Shown piece by piece: positions 14,654 to 26,717 of a stretch of 64,000 nucleotides of DNA. The stretch covers positions 124,001-188,000 of the forward strand of contig CAVUMX010000001.1 in NCBI GenBank assembly GCA_963742725.1, in the 5' to 3' direction. The translations under genes were made by a program, and so were the position numbers. Each line of letters begins with the position of its first letter. Position 1 is the stretch's first letter. This stretch comes from CAVVAL01 sp963742725 (GTDB lineage: Bacteria; Actinomycetota; Actinomycetes; Mycobacteriales; Cryptosporangiaceae). The notes below the pieces were generated by a model, which searched no databases, was not told the DNA's origin, and saw only the letters and a program-made list of their open reading frames with translations.

Positions 14654-17104
14654 TCAGAACAGTTCGATCGGATCGATCTCGACGCGGACCGGATCGGGTG
14701 CCTTCCGCGCGCTGCGCACCCCCAACGCCGCGTGCAGCGCCGCCGCCAACGCGCGGCCCGCGCCCCGGGGGACCCGGAGCAGGCTCCGTTCCAGCACCTC
14801 GTTCTCGTCCCGCCGGCCTTGTGGCTTTCCGTCGGGTCCTGGCCGCCCGGCCGCCGCGGCTGGGCGCCCGGTCGCGCTCTCGTCGGGGCGGGGGCGCGGC
14901 CGTTCGATCGGGACGGGGCCGAGGGTCTCGGTGTCGGGCGGCAGGTCGGCGAGCGCGAGCAGGTCGGCGACGGCGTCCGGGCTGCCCGTGACGCTCGCCA
15001 TCCGGACGGCCGGCGGGAAGCCCAGCTCGGCCCGCTCGGCGAGCTCCCGCTCGGCGTGGCCGGCGAAGTCCCAGCGCATCAGCGACTGGACGACGGGCAG
15101 CCCCGCGTCGGCCGTGACGACGATTTGGCCGCCCTGGTTCGCCGGCCGGACGAGCGCCGCGGCGTTGGCCCAGCGCCGCAGCGCCTCCTCGGACGCGCGC
15201 AGATCGGCCCGGGTCAGCAGCGCCCACGTGTCGAGGAGGAGTGCGGCGCCGTACCCGCCGTCCGCGACGGGTTCGGCGCCTGGCGTGGCGACGACGAGCG
15301 CCGGCTCGGCGGGCACGGTGCTGAGGACGGCGTCCCGGCCGGACGTCCGCACGGTGCTCTGCGGGAAGGCCCGTCCCAGTTCGTCGGCCGTCCGGCGGGC
15401 ACCGATGACACCGGCCCGGAACGCGCGCCCGCCGCACGTGCCGCAGGCCCAGTCGCCCGACAGGTGGCCGCACCAGCGGCAGCCGGCGATGGCGTGCCCG
15501 CTCGTCAGGGACAACGGGCCGCCGCACGCCGTGCAGCGGGCAGGCGCGCGGCACCGCGTGCAGGACAGGGACGGCATGTAGCCGCGGCGAGGCACCTGCA
15601 CCAGGACGGGAGCGCCGGCGGCGAGGGACGCACGCGCGGCCTGCCAGGCGACTGAAGGGAGTCGGGCGGTGGCAGCGGCGGCGTCGCGGGCGAGTTGGCC
15701 GTCCTCGCCGAGGGGCGTCACGCGCGGCGCCCTGTCGCGGACGACGGTCCGGTCGGCGACCAGCGGTTGCGCCCAACCGGTGGCCAGCAGCAACTGCGCC
15801 TCGCAGGTACGGGCGTACGCGCCGACGAGTGCCGCCGCACCGGCCAGCTGGGCGCGGGTCAGCAGTACTTCGCGGGCGTGGCAGTACGGGGCGCGGGGCT
15901 CGTTGTGCAGGTCGTCGCCGTCGTCCCAGATGGCCACGACGCCCAGATCGGTGACCGGGGCGAACGAGGCGGCGCGGGTACCGGCGACGATCCGCACGTC
16001 ACCGCGCCGGACGGCGAGCCAGCGGCGGTACCGCTCCTGCGGCCCGAGCGCGGCCGAGAGTGTGACGTGCCGGCCGGGGCCGAGCCGGGCTTCGAGGGCG
16101 GCGTCGAGACGGTCCAGGTCCCGGGCGTCGGGGACGACGGCCACGGCGCCACGGCCGGCGGCGTCGGCGATGAGGAGGACGTCGGCGAGGCGCGCGGGCC
16201 AGTCCTCGCCCGGCAGCGCGGACCAGACAGCCCGGGGCGAACGCCCATCCGCCACCGCCGCCAGATACGCCGGCCCGTGCACATACGCCCCCCATCCCCC
16301 GCCAGCGCCGGGCCCACCGCCCGCCGCAACGGTCGTTGTCGCGCCGGCACGCCCGCCTACACCATCGCCGGCCGCCGCAGCGACGGAGCCACCAGCGCCC
16401 GTCTCCCCGGCAACCCCGCTCGAGCCGTCGCCGGCCGCCGCAGCGACGGAGCCACCAGTGCCCGTCTCGCCGGCAACCCCGGTCGAACCGTCGCCGGCCG
16501 TCGCGGCGGGGCCACCTGACGCGCCCTCGCCGAGCCCCTCGACCGGGTCCTCGGCGGCGCCGGGGATGCGGGGGGTGGCGGCGGTGCCTGGGGTGGCGGG
16601 CCAGGGGGTGTCTTCGGCGCGGGCGTGGCGGGGTGGGATGGCAAGGCGCAGGACGTCGGCGAGGGTGCCGGCGTAGCGGTCCGCGATGGCGCGGGCGGCG
16701 GTCGCGATCTCGGGCGCGATGACGGGTTCGTCGGAGACGGCGCGTTCGAGGTAGGCGAGGCGGCCGCCGTGGTCGCTGGTGTCGACGCGGTCGAGGACGT
16801 ACGCGTCGACGAGCTGCCCGGCGAACCGGACGCGCACCCGCCCGCCGGGGACGACCTCGCTGTCGAGTTTCGCGGGGACGAGGTAGTCGAACGGCCGGTC
16901 GAGGTGCGGCAGCGGCAGGTCGACGCAGACACGGGCGATGGGGCGCTCGGCGGCCGGTTCCTGTGCCGGCTTCCGCTTGGCCGGCGCTTTCCTGCTGGCC
17001 GCCTTCTTCGCCGCGCTGGCTGGGCGGGCAGGTGCCGGTGCCTGGGCGGCGTCGAGCCCATCGAGCGGCAGCGGCTCGACGGACTCAGGACTGTTCATAG
17101 GCAC
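14654..17104 (-). CDS. priA: PriA-like replication restart protein lacking helicase motifs
   Basis: 816 residues. An N-terminal Lys/Ala-rich tail is followed by the 3'-DNA-end binding domain (VCVDLPLPHLDRPFDYLVPA). Walker A and B motifs are absent: the region where DEEH would lie reads WDDGDDLHN. The zinc cysteines are kept as four pairs (CTRC, CTAC, CRWC, CGTC, residues ~515-560). This is the usual state of PriA in many actinobacteria, so it is not a pseudogene. Residues ~165-280 are a Gly/Ala-rich insertion with a 21-residue tandem repeat. It lies downstream of metK after a 359-base spacer. Confidence 0.88.
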   Translation of the reverse strand: MPMNSPESVEPLPLDGLDAAQAPAPARPASAAKKAASRKAPAKRKPAQEPAAERPIARVCVDLPLPHLDRPFDYLVPAKLDSEVVPGGRVRVRFAGQLVDAYVLDRVDTSDHGGRLAYLERAVSDEPVIAPEIATAARAIADRYAGTLADVLRLAIPPRHARAEDTPWPATPGTAATPRIPGAAEDPVEGLGEGASGGPAATAGDGSTGVAGETGTGGSVAAAAGDGSSGVAGETGAGGSVAAAAGDGVGGRAGATTTVAAGGGPGAGGGWGAYVHGPAYLAAVADGRSPRAVWSALPGEDWPARLADVLLIADAAGRGAVAVVPDARDLDRLDAALEARLGPGRHVTLSAALGPQERYRRWLAVRRGDVRIVAGTRAASFAPVTDLGVVAIWDDGDDLHNEPRAPYCHAREVLLTRAQLAGAAALVGAYARTCEAQLLLATGWAQPLVADRTVVRDRAPRVTPLGEDGQLARDAAAATARLPSVAWQAARASLAAGAPVLVQVPRRGYMPSLSCTRCRAPARCTACGGPLSLTSGHAIAGCRWCGHLSGDWACGTCGGRAFRAGVIGARRTADELGRAFPQSTVRTSGRDAVLSTVPAEPALVVATPGAEPVADGGYGAALLLDTWALLTRADLRASEEALRRWANAAALVRPANQGGQIVVTADAGLPVVQSLMRWDFAGHAERELAERAELGFPPAVRMASVTGSPDAVADLLALADLPPDTETLGPVPIERPRPRPDESATGRPAAAAGRPGPDGKPQGRRDENEVLERSLLRVPRGAGRALAAALHAALGVRSARKAPDPVRVEIDPIELF
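16365..16515. repeat. 63-bp tandem repeat inside priA
   Basis: Two full 63-base units (16365-16427 and 16428-16490) and the start of a third encode the repeated GGSVAAAAGDGSSGVAGETG stretch. The period is a multiple of three, so the reading frame is kept. Likely a slippage-grown disordered linker. Confidence 0.85.
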
Positions 17105-17309
17105 GGTCTACCAGACCCCACCGACCAGCCCCGCCCCGCGCTCCGGCCCCGCACCCGGCGCGCAACGCGACCATCGCGGCGGCGCGGGGGGCCGCCGGAG
17201 GGAAGTGGTCGGCCAGGCGGAGCGGCCGGCGGGCGGAGCGGCCGGCGGGCGTCGGCCGGCGGAGCGGCCGCAGCGGCTCGCGTGGCGGAGCGGGGCCCGA
17301 AACGAGTTC

Positions 17310-17346
17310 GGGTGGGATCCGCGAGCACAGCTCGCAGATCCCACCC
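17310..17346 (-). terminator. metK downstream terminator hairpin
   Basis: GGGTGGGATC (17310-17319) pairs with GATCCCACCC (17337-17346), and inside it GCGAGC pairs with GCTCGC over a 3-base loop. A 16-bp stem in all, with one unpaired base per side. Read on the minus strand it follows metK and the repeat. Confidence 0.7.
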
Positions 17347-17352
17347 AAATGC

Positions 17353-17463
17353 TCTAAACCTGGAGCCCGCTGAGGTGCCGCGATCGCAAGGCGGAGGAGC
17401 CGAGCAGGGCTCCGGCCCGCGAGGCGACGACAACGCAGCGAGCGTGGTGCCTCGGCGGGCCGC
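17353..17463. repeat. structured ~111-bp repeat, copy A (3' of metK)
   Basis: Shares with copy B (32016-32127) the left half TCTAA(A)CCTGGAGCCCGCTGAGG and onward to GGCGGAGG, and the right half from ACAACGCAGCGAGCGTGG to GGGCCGCC. The 22-base arms 17366-17387 and 17438-17459 pair over their full length with 17 Watson-Crick pairs, 4 G-U pairs on the plus strand and one mismatch. It ends exactly at the metK stop codon. Confidence 0.85.
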
Positions 17464-18654
17464 CTACAGCGCGGCGCGCAGGGCGTCGGCGCGGGTGGTC
17501 TGCTCCCAGGTGAAGTCGGGCAGCTCGCGGCCGAAGTGGCCGTAGGCGGAGGTCTGCTGGTAGATGGGGCGCAGCAGGTCGAGGTCGCGGATGATGGCGG
17601 CCGGGCGGAGGTCGAAGACCTTGGTGATGGCTTCGGCGATCTTGGCCGGGTCGGCGGTTTCGGTGCCGAAGGTCTCGACGAAGAGGCCGACGGGCTGGGC
17701 CTTGCCGATGGCGTAGGCGACCTGGACCTCGCAGCGGGTGGCGAGGCCGGCGGCGACGACGTTCTTGGCGACCCACCGCATGGCGTAGGCGGCGGAGCGG
17801 TCGACCTTGGACGGGTCCTTGCCGGAGAAGGCGCCGCCGCCGTGGCGGGCCATGCCGCCGTAGGTGTCGACGATGATCTTGCGGCCGGTGAGGCCGGCGT
17901 CGCCCATGGGGCCGCCGATCTCGAAGCGGCCGGTCGGGTTGACGAGCAGCCGGTAGCCGTCGGTGTCGATGCCGAGCTGGGCGATCTCGGGGGCGATGAC
18001 GTGCTCGGCGATGTCCGGGGTGAGCAGCGTCTCCAGGGAGATGTCGGAGGCGTGCTGGCTGGACACGACGACGGTGTCGAGGCGGACGGCCTTGTGGCCG
18101 TCGTACTCGATGGTGACCTGGGTCTTGCCGTCGGGGCGCAGGTAGGGGACGACGCCGTCCTTGCGGACCTGGCTCAGCCGGCGGGCGAGGCGGTGCGCGA
18201 GGGCGATCGGCAGCGGCATCAGCTCGGGGGTGTCGTCGCACGCGTACCCGAACATGAGGCCCTGGTCGCCGGCGCCCTGCCGGTCGAGGGCGTCCTCGAC
18301 GCTCTCGCCGGTGCGCGCCTCGTAGGCGGCGTCGACGCCCTGGGCGATGTCGGGCGACTGCGCGCCGATGGACACGCTGACGCCGCAGGAGGCGCCGTCG
18401 AAGCCCTTCTTGGACGAGTCGTAGCCGATCTCCAGGATCGTGTCGCGCACGATCGCGGGGATGTCGGCGTAGGCCTTGGTGGTGACCTCACCGGCGACGT
18501 GGACCTGGCCGGTGGTGATCAGCGTCTCGACGGCGACCCGGCTGCGCGGATCCTGCGCGAGAAGCGCGTCGAGGATGCCGTCACTGATCGCGTCCGCGAT
18601 CTTGTCGGGGTGGCCCTCGGTGACGGACTCCGAGGTGAAGAGGCGGCGCGACAC
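17464..18654 (-). CDS. metK: S-adenosylmethionine synthetase
   Basis: Makes SAM from methionine and ATP. 396 residues from GTG at 18654, which has GGGAG 5 bases upstream; the ORF continues upstream without conservation. Signature segments: FTSESVTEGHPDKIADAISD, GAGDQGLMFGYACDDT (methionine loop), and GGGAFSGKDPSKVDRSAAY. All three structural repeats are present. Its 3' end abuts repeat copy A. No SAM riboswitch is seen upstream. Confidence 0.95.
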   Translation of the reverse strand: MSRRLFTSESVTEGHPDKIADAISDGILDALLAQDPRSRVAVETLITTGQVHVAGEVTTKAYADIPAIVRDTILEIGYDSSKKGFDGASCGVSVSIGAQSPDIAQGVDAAYEARTGESVEDALDRQGAGDQGLMFGYACDDTPELMPLPIALAHRLARRLSQVRKDGVVPYLRPDGKTQVTIEYDGHKAVRLDTVVVSSQHASDISLETLLTPDIAEHVIAPEIAQLGIDTDGYRLLVNPTGRFEIGGPMGDAGLTGRKIIVDTYGGMARHGGGAFSGKDPSKVDRSAAYAMRWVAKNVVAAGLATRCEVQVAYAIGKAQPVGLFVETFGTETADPAKIAEAITKVFDLRPAAIIRDLDLLRPIYQQTSAYGHFGRELPDFTWEQTTRADALRAAL

Positions 18655-18727
18655 GGTACTCCCAGGGTTTCTGCCGACAGGTTTCACGGGAGTGTATCGA
18701 GCGATGCCACCATCGCCGAATGCGCGT

Positions 18728-19951
18728 TCAGTCGTTCGACGTCCCGTAACCGAATCGTGCGTTGACGAGGTCCCAGATCACGTCCGCCAGCTGCTCTTTC
18801 GGACCGAACGGGACATCGGTGGCGGTGCCGTCCGCGCCGAGAATCACGGCGGCGTTTTCGGCTACTTCGAAGGCTTTTCCGTCGCCTACTTCGTTGACGA
18901 CGAGCAGATCGCAGCCCTTTCGGGCAAGTTTTTCGCGGGCGTGGTCGAGGACGGATCCGGTCTCGTCGCCGGTCTCGGCGGCGAACCCGACGACGATCTG
19001 GCCGGGCCGCGACCGGTGTGCGGCGAGTTCGGCAAGGATGTCCGGGTTCTGCACCAGCTCAACCACCGGCACGGACCCGTCCGGCCGCTTCTTGATCTTG
19101 GAACCGGCCAGGACGGCGGGCCGGAAGTCGGCGGGCGCGGCGGCCATGACGACGGCGTCGGCCGGCTCGGCGGCGGCCAGGACGGCGTCGCGCAGCTCGG
19201 CGGTCGACACCACCCGGACCAGGTCGACCCCGGCCGGATCCGGCAGCGCTGTGTTGGCGGCGACCAGCGTGACCTTCGCGCCACGGGCTGCGGCCGTGGC
19301 GGCGAGCGCGTAACCCTGCCGTCCGGATGAGCGGTTTCCGAGGAACCGCACCGGATCGAGGTATTCGCGGGTGCCGCCGGCGGAGACGACGACGTGGCGG
19401 CCGGCGAGATCGCGGCGCGGGGTCAGCAGGCCGGCGGCGACGGCGAAGATCTCGGCGGGCTCGGGCAGGCGGCCCTTGCCGGAATCTGCCCCGGTGAGCC
19501 GCCCGACGGCCGGCTCCAGGACATGCGAGCCGCGCGACCGGAGCAGCGCGACATTGGCCTGGGTGGCGGGGTGCTCCCACATCTCGGTGTGCATGGCCGG
19601 CACGAACAGGACCGGGCAGCGCGCGGTGAGGAGCGTGTTGGTGAGGAGGTCGTCGGCGAGGCCGTGCGCGGCCTTCGCGAGCAGGTCGGCGGTGGCCGGC
19701 GCGACGACCACGAGGTCGGCTTCCTGGCCGATCCGGACGTGCGGCACGTCCTCGACGCTGTCCCACACCTCGGTGGAGACGGGCTGGCCGGACAGCGCGG
19801 CCCAGGTCGGGGCACCGACGAAGCGCAGCGCGCTGGCGGTGGGGACGACCCGGACCTCGTGCCCGGCCTCGGTGAACCTGCGGAGCAGGTCGGCGACCTT
19901 GTAGGCCGCGATGCCGCCGCCCACGCCGAGGACGACGCGAGCAGCGGTCAT
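18728..19951 (-). CDS. coaBC: bifunctional phosphopantothenoylcysteine decarboxylase/synthase
   Basis: Steps two and three of coenzyme A synthesis from phosphopantothenate. 407 residues from ATG 19951 (MTAARVVLGVGGGIAAYK). The N-terminal flavoprotein CoaC domain carries PAMHTEMWEHPAT; the C-terminal CoaB domain has SAGGTREYLDPVRFLGNRSSG, AAAPADFRP, and the lysine-containing KIKK. The longer frame upstream is a shadow of rpoZ. Confidence 0.93.
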   Translation of the reverse strand: MTAARVVLGVGGGIAAYKVADLLRRFTEAGHEVRVVPTASALRFVGAPTWAALSGQPVSTEVWDSVEDVPHVRIGQEADLVVVAPATADLLAKAAHGLADDLLTNTLLTARCPVLFVPAMHTEMWEHPATQANVALLRSRGSHVLEPAVGRLTGADSGKGRLPEPAEIFAVAAGLLTPRRDLAGRHVVVSAGGTREYLDPVRFLGNRSSGRQGYALAATAAARGAKVTLVAANTALPDPAGVDLVRVVSTAELRDAVLAAAEPADAVVMAAAPADFRPAVLAGSKIKKRPDGSVPVVELVQNPDILAELAAHRSRPGQIVVGFAAETGDETGSVLDHAREKLARKGCDLLVVNEVGDGKAFEVAENAAVILGADGTATDVPFGPKEQLADVIWDLVNARFGYGTSND

Positions 19952-19964
19952 GGAACGTTGACGA

Positions 19965-20228
19965 TCAGTTGTCGACCTGCTCGTGCGTGAGCAGGTTCGC
20001 GTTGATCTCGCGCAGGGAGATCGAGAGCGGCTTCTCCTGCGGGCTGGTCTCCACCAGCGGGCCCACATACTCCAGCAGGCCCTCGCCGAGCTGGCTGTAG
20101 TAGGCGTTGATCTGGCGCGCACGCTTGGCGGCGTAGATCACGAGGGCGTACTTGGAGCTGGTCTTCTCGAGCAGCTCGTCGATCGGGGGGTTGGTGATGC
20201 CCTCGGGAGCGGCGACAGTACCGGACAC
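19965..20228 (-). CDS. rpoZ: RNA polymerase omega subunit
   Basis: Small subunit that helps assemble RNA polymerase. About 87 residues from GTG 20228 (a TTG at 20243 is also possible). Conserved pattern: GITNPPIDELLEKTSSKYALVIYAAKRARQIN, with the helix around SKYALVIYAAKRAR typical of the family. Lies between gmk and coaBC, as in other actinobacteria. Confidence 0.93.
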   Translation of the reverse strand: MSGTVAAPEGITNPPIDELLEKTSSKYALVIYAAKRARQINAYYSQLGEGLLEYVGPLVETSPQEKPLSISLREINANLLTHEQVDN

Positions 20229-20264
20229 GCGGATCAGCCTCAAAAGGAGTCTCGACGACGGGGG

Positions 20265-20867
20265 TTAGAGCAATGCTACCAATTCTTTGGCAGCCCGCTC
20301 GACCCGGTCGTTGACGACCACGACGTCGAACTCCTTTTCGGCCTCGAGTTCGACCTTCGCGGCTTCGAGCCGTGTCCGGATCGTCTCGGCGTCCTCGGTG
20401 CCGCGGCCGACGAGCCGCCGCACGAGTTCGTCCCAGGAGGGCGGCGCGAGGAAGACGAACTGCGCCTCCGGCATCGCCGCCCTGACCTGCCGCGCACCCT
20501 GGAGTTCGATCTCCAGGAGGGCGGGGAGCCCGGCAGCCAGTCGGTACTCGACTGGCTGCCGGGGCGTGCCGTAGCAGTTCCCGGCGTATTCGGCGTGCTC
20601 CAACAACTCACCCGCGGCGACCATGCGGTCGAACTCCGCGCGCGAGACGAAGTGATACTCCACGCCGTCCGTTTCGCCGGGACGTGGCGAGCGGGTCGTG
20701 ACCGAGACCGACAACCACACCGAGGGGTGGTGGCGGCGGATCTCGGCGACGACGCTGCCCTTGCCGACGCCGGACGGGCCGGAGAGGACCGTCAGACGTG
20801 CGACGTCCGAGCCGGAGTGGGCCGGAGCCCGTCCGGACTCGGTACCCACGGGAAAGTCAGCGACCAC
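20265..20867 (-). CDS. gmk: guanylate kinase
   Basis: Phosphorylates GMP to GDP. P-loop SGPSGVGKGSVV, then the GMP-binding segment VSVTTRSPRPGETDGVEYHFVS and the lid. The C-terminus ends ERAAKELVALL. The start is uncertain: GTG 20867 overlaps the end of mihF, GTG 20849 lies just after it. The N-terminal ~30 residues before LTVLSGPSG are unconserved. Confidence 0.93.
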   Translation of the reverse strand: MVADFPVGTESGRAPAHSGSDVARLTVLSGPSGVGKGSVVAEIRRHHPSVWLSVSVTTRSPRPGETDGVEYHFVSRAEFDRMVAAGELLEHAEYAGNCYGTPRQPVEYRLAAGLPALLEIELQGARQVRAAMPEAQFVFLAPPSWDELVRRLVGRGTEDAETIRTRLEAAKVELEAEKEFDVVVVNDRVERAAKELVALL

Positions 20868-21186
20868 CGGAGTCGGTACCGAACTCCTGCAGCAGGGCAC
20901 GGCGCTGGTTGTCTCCCAGCCCACGAACCCGGCGGCTCTCGGCGATCTTGAACTTCTCCATCAGCTGTACCGCGCGCACCTTGCCGATACCCGGAAGTGC
21001 CTCAAGCACGGCGGAGACCTTCATCTTGCCGATGACGTCATCCGTCTCAGCCGTGTCGAGGACCTCCTGGAGGGACAGGCCCCCGTGCTTGAGCTTGTCC
21101 TTCACCGCGGCACGTGCTTTGCGAGCGGCGGCCGCCTTCTCGAGAGCAGCTGCACGCTGCTCGGGGCTCAGCGGGGGAAGAGCCAC
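20857..21186 (-). CDS. mihF: integration host factor, actinobacterial type
   Basis: Nucleoid-associated DNA-binding protein unrelated to the classical HU/IHF fold. 109 residues; MALPPLSPEQRAAALEKAAAAR is the typical start, and the helix-two-turn-helix region is VSAVLEALPGIGKVRAVQLMEK. Lies directly upstream of gmk and overlaps it. Confidence 0.94.
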   Translation of the reverse strand: MALPPLSPEQRAAALEKAAAARKARAAVKDKLKHGGLSLQEVLDTAETDDVIGKMKVSAVLEALPGIGKVRAVQLMEKFKIAESRRVRGLGDNQRRALLQEFGTDSGGR

Positions 21187-21233
21187 AGGTCACCTCGAAT
21201 GTCTTGTGAGCGGACGAAATTCCAGCGCGCAGA

Positions 21234-21263
21234 AACCTAGCGAGGTTCGTCGGTCGGAAGCAA
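21234..21263 (-). promoter_or_regulatory. candidate mihF promoter
   Basis: On the minus strand TTGCTT (21263-21258) and TAGGTT (21239-21234) are separated by 18 bases and lie about 48 bases before the mihF start. This fits the housekeeping consensus only loosely. The rest of the 283-base gap to pyrF (21187-21469) holds no other recognised element. Confidence 0.35.
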
Positions 21264-21469
21264 CGCGCCCCCCCACTTAACGCTCGGGACGAACGACGCG
21301 GTAGGGGATGATCAGGCGCGAATCGGGCTGTTTTCCCTCGTCGACCGGTGATCCAGGACACACAATGTCATATCTCGGACACCGTGCGGGTCGGCCCCTC
21401 ACGGTCAGCGTGCGACACATCACGTTTCCGGCAAAGGCGTGTCGAGGACGTTTCCGGAGCGTGGCGGGG

Positions 21470-22306
21470 TCAGGACTGGCCCAGCACCGCCGCGCAGCCC
21501 GCCAGCGCGCGCTCGGCGGCGTCCCGGAGCCCCGCCACAGTCGGACCCGCCATGAGCACATCGCGTGACGTAGCGGGCAGCACAGCACCCGTCGCGGACC
21601 CGAACACGGCGCGCAGGTCGGCCGCCGTCGCGCCCTGCGCCCCGATGCCCGGCGCGAGGAACGGACCGTTGACCTTGCCGAGATCGTGTCCGGTGTCGCC
21701 GATCGTCGCGCCGACGACGACGCCGATCGATCCGAGCGGGTCGGCGCCGGCGTTCACCTCGCCGACGGCGTCGAGCATCGTCTGGGCCACGGTCCGGCCG
21801 TCGGCGACGCGGGCGTGCTGCACCTGCGGGCCCTCCGGGTTCGACGTGAGCGCCAGGACGAACACCCCGGCGCCGTTCGCCAGCGCGGTGTCCACGAGCG
21901 GACGGAGCGAGCCGAAGCCCAGGTACGGGCTGGCGGTCATCGCGTCGCAGAACAGCGGGCTGGACGGCTCCAGGTACGCCTGGGCGTACGCCTGTGCCGT
22001 GCTGCCGATGTCGCCGCGCTTCACGTCGGCGAGGACGAGGGCGCCGGCGTCACGGGCGTCCGCGACGACCCGTTCCAGCACCGCGATCCCCCGGCTGCCG
22101 AACCGCTCGAAGAACGCCGACTGCGGCTTGAGGACGGCGACCCGGTCGGCGAGCGCGTCCACGACCGTCCGGCTGAAGACCTCCAGGCCGGTGACGTCGT
22201 CGCCGAGCCCCCACGACGTCAGCAGCGCCGCGTGCGGGTCGATGCCGACGCACAGCGGCCCCCGCGTGTCCATGGCCTCGCGCAACCGCGCCCCGAACGT
22301 GCTCAC
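21470..22306 (-). CDS. pyrF: orotidine 5'-phosphate decarboxylase
   Basis: Final step to UMP. 278 residues of the longer actinobacterial type; the catalytic Lys/Asp array is LVLADVKRGDIGSTAQAYA. GTG at 22306 has AGGAGG 5 bases upstream, so the much longer open frame (to 23173) is not used. Last gene of the pyr operon; an 83-base spacer with a hairpin separates it from pyrD. Confidence 0.94.
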   Translation of the reverse strand: MSTFGARLREAMDTRGPLCVGIDPHAALLTSWGLGDDVTGLEVFSRTVVDALADRVAVLKPQSAFFERFGSRGIAVLERVVADARDAGALVLADVKRGDIGSTAQAYAQAYLEPSSPLFCDAMTASPYLGFGSLRPLVDTALANGAGVFVLALTSNPEGPQVQHARVADGRTVAQTMLDAVGEVNAGADPLGSIGVVVGATIGDTGHDLGKVNGPFLAPGIGAQGATAADLRAVFGSATGAVLPATSRDVLMAGPTVAGLRDAAERALAGCAAVLGQS

Positions 22307-22357
22307 TGTGCCTCCTGGTTCGTTCGCTGCGCTGTGCTCATTTTGTTCACACGCTGC

Positions 22358-22380
22358 GCGGCGCCTCTTCGCGGCGCCGC
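22358..22380. other. 8-bp GC hairpin in pyrD-pyrF spacer
   Basis: GCGGCGCC (22358-22365) faces GGCGCCGC (22373-22380) over a 7-base loop. It lies between pyrD and pyrF and could lower pyrF expression or protect the upstream message. No T-run. Confidence 0.45.
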
Positions 22381-22389
22381 TCCGCTCGC

Positions 22390-23396
22390 TCACGTGCGAT
22401 TGATGGCGCGGACCAGGGCCGGTCCGCGGTAGACGAGCCCGGTGTAGAGCTGGACGAGGCTCGCGCCGGCGTCGAACATCCGGGCGGCGTCGTCCGCGGA
22501 GAGGATCCCGCCGACGCCGATGACCGGCAGCGCGCTCTCCTTGCCGATGAACGTGACGACGTCCAGGGAACGCGCGGCGAGCGGACGCCCCGACAGCCCG
22601 CCCGTTTCCGCAGCGTGCTGCCCGGCCGCGCCGTCCCGCGACAGGGTCGTGTTCGTCGCGATGATCCCGGCGACGCCGTGCTCCGTACAGACGTCCAGGA
22701 GCTCGGCGATGGCCGGCTCGGTCAGATCGGGGGCGAGCTTGACCAGGAGAGGCACACTGGGCCGGCCGGGGCCAGCCAGCCCGTCCCCCTCCCGCCGTAG
22801 TGCGGCGAGCAACGCGCCGAGCTGGCCGCGGTCCTGCAACGTCCGCAGGCCGGGAGTGTTCGGCGAGCTGACGTTGACCGCGAAGTAGTCCGCGTACGGG
22901 TGGAGGGTTCTCAGCGAGTGGACGTAGTCCGCGACGGCGTCCTCGATCGGCGTCACCTTGGACTTGCCGAGGCTCACGCCCAGTGGCACCGGCAGCGGGC
23001 CCCAGGCCTTCAGGCGTTCCGCCAGCGCGGCGGCGCCGTCGTTGTTGAAGCCCATCCGGTTGATCACGGCCTCGCTGGCCGGCAGCCGGAACAGCCGCGG
23101 CCGCGGATTGCCCGGCTGGGCGTGCCGCGTCACCGTCCCGACCTCGACGAACCCGAAGCCCAGCGCCGCCCACGCGGGCAGCGCCACCCCGTTCTTGTCC
23201 AGGCCGCCGGCCACGCCGACCCGGCCCGGAAAGTCCACCCCGAACACGCTCACCGGACGGCGTGGCCCGCCGAGCCGCCGCCCGGCCGCCACCATGCCCG
23301 GATGCCGCGCCAGCCAGGCCAGCGCGCGCAGGGTCCGTTCGTGCGCGGTTTCGGCGCCCATCCGGAACAACACCGGCCGGGCGACGTGGCGATAGA

Positions 23397-23400
<4 letters not shown>
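22390..23400 (-). CDS. pyrD: dihydroorotate dehydrogenase, class 2
   Basis: Membrane-associated, quinone-linked oxidation of dihydroorotate. 336 residues with the N-terminal helical part typical of class 2 (MIYRHVARPVLFRMGAETAH). FMN and substrate motifs: GVAGGLDKNGVALPAW, NRMGFNNDGA, NVSSPNTPGLR, and GVGGILSADDA. The catalytic Ser is in NVSSPN. ATG overlaps the carB stop as ATGA. Confidence 0.94.

Positions 23401-26716
<3,316 letters not shown>

Positions 26717-26717
<1 letters not shown>

Larger units (their letters stand above)
17105..17463. other. spacer between metK and priA, repeat-rich
   Basis: No supported gene. From the metK side it holds the structured repeat copy A (17353-17463), a strong hairpin (17310-17346), then a run of Gly/Pro-type GC repeats including a 16-base unit GGCGGAGCGGCCGGCG twice in tandem (17216-17247). 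The priA promoter should lie close to 17110-17160 on the minus strand but is not distinct. Confidence 0.7.

Noticed and set aside
14654..17104. priA as a pseudogene because helicase motifs are missing
   Set aside because: PriA of many actinobacteria lacks them; zinc cysteines and the N-terminal domain are intact and the frame is uninterrupted.
17105..17348. Short minus-strand frames between metK and priA
   Set aside because: No ribosome site; Arg/Ala/Pro low-complexity products over a tandem GC repeat and hairpin.
18655..18727. SAM riboswitch before metK
   Set aside because: The gap is only 73 bases and has none of the SAM riboswitch motifs.
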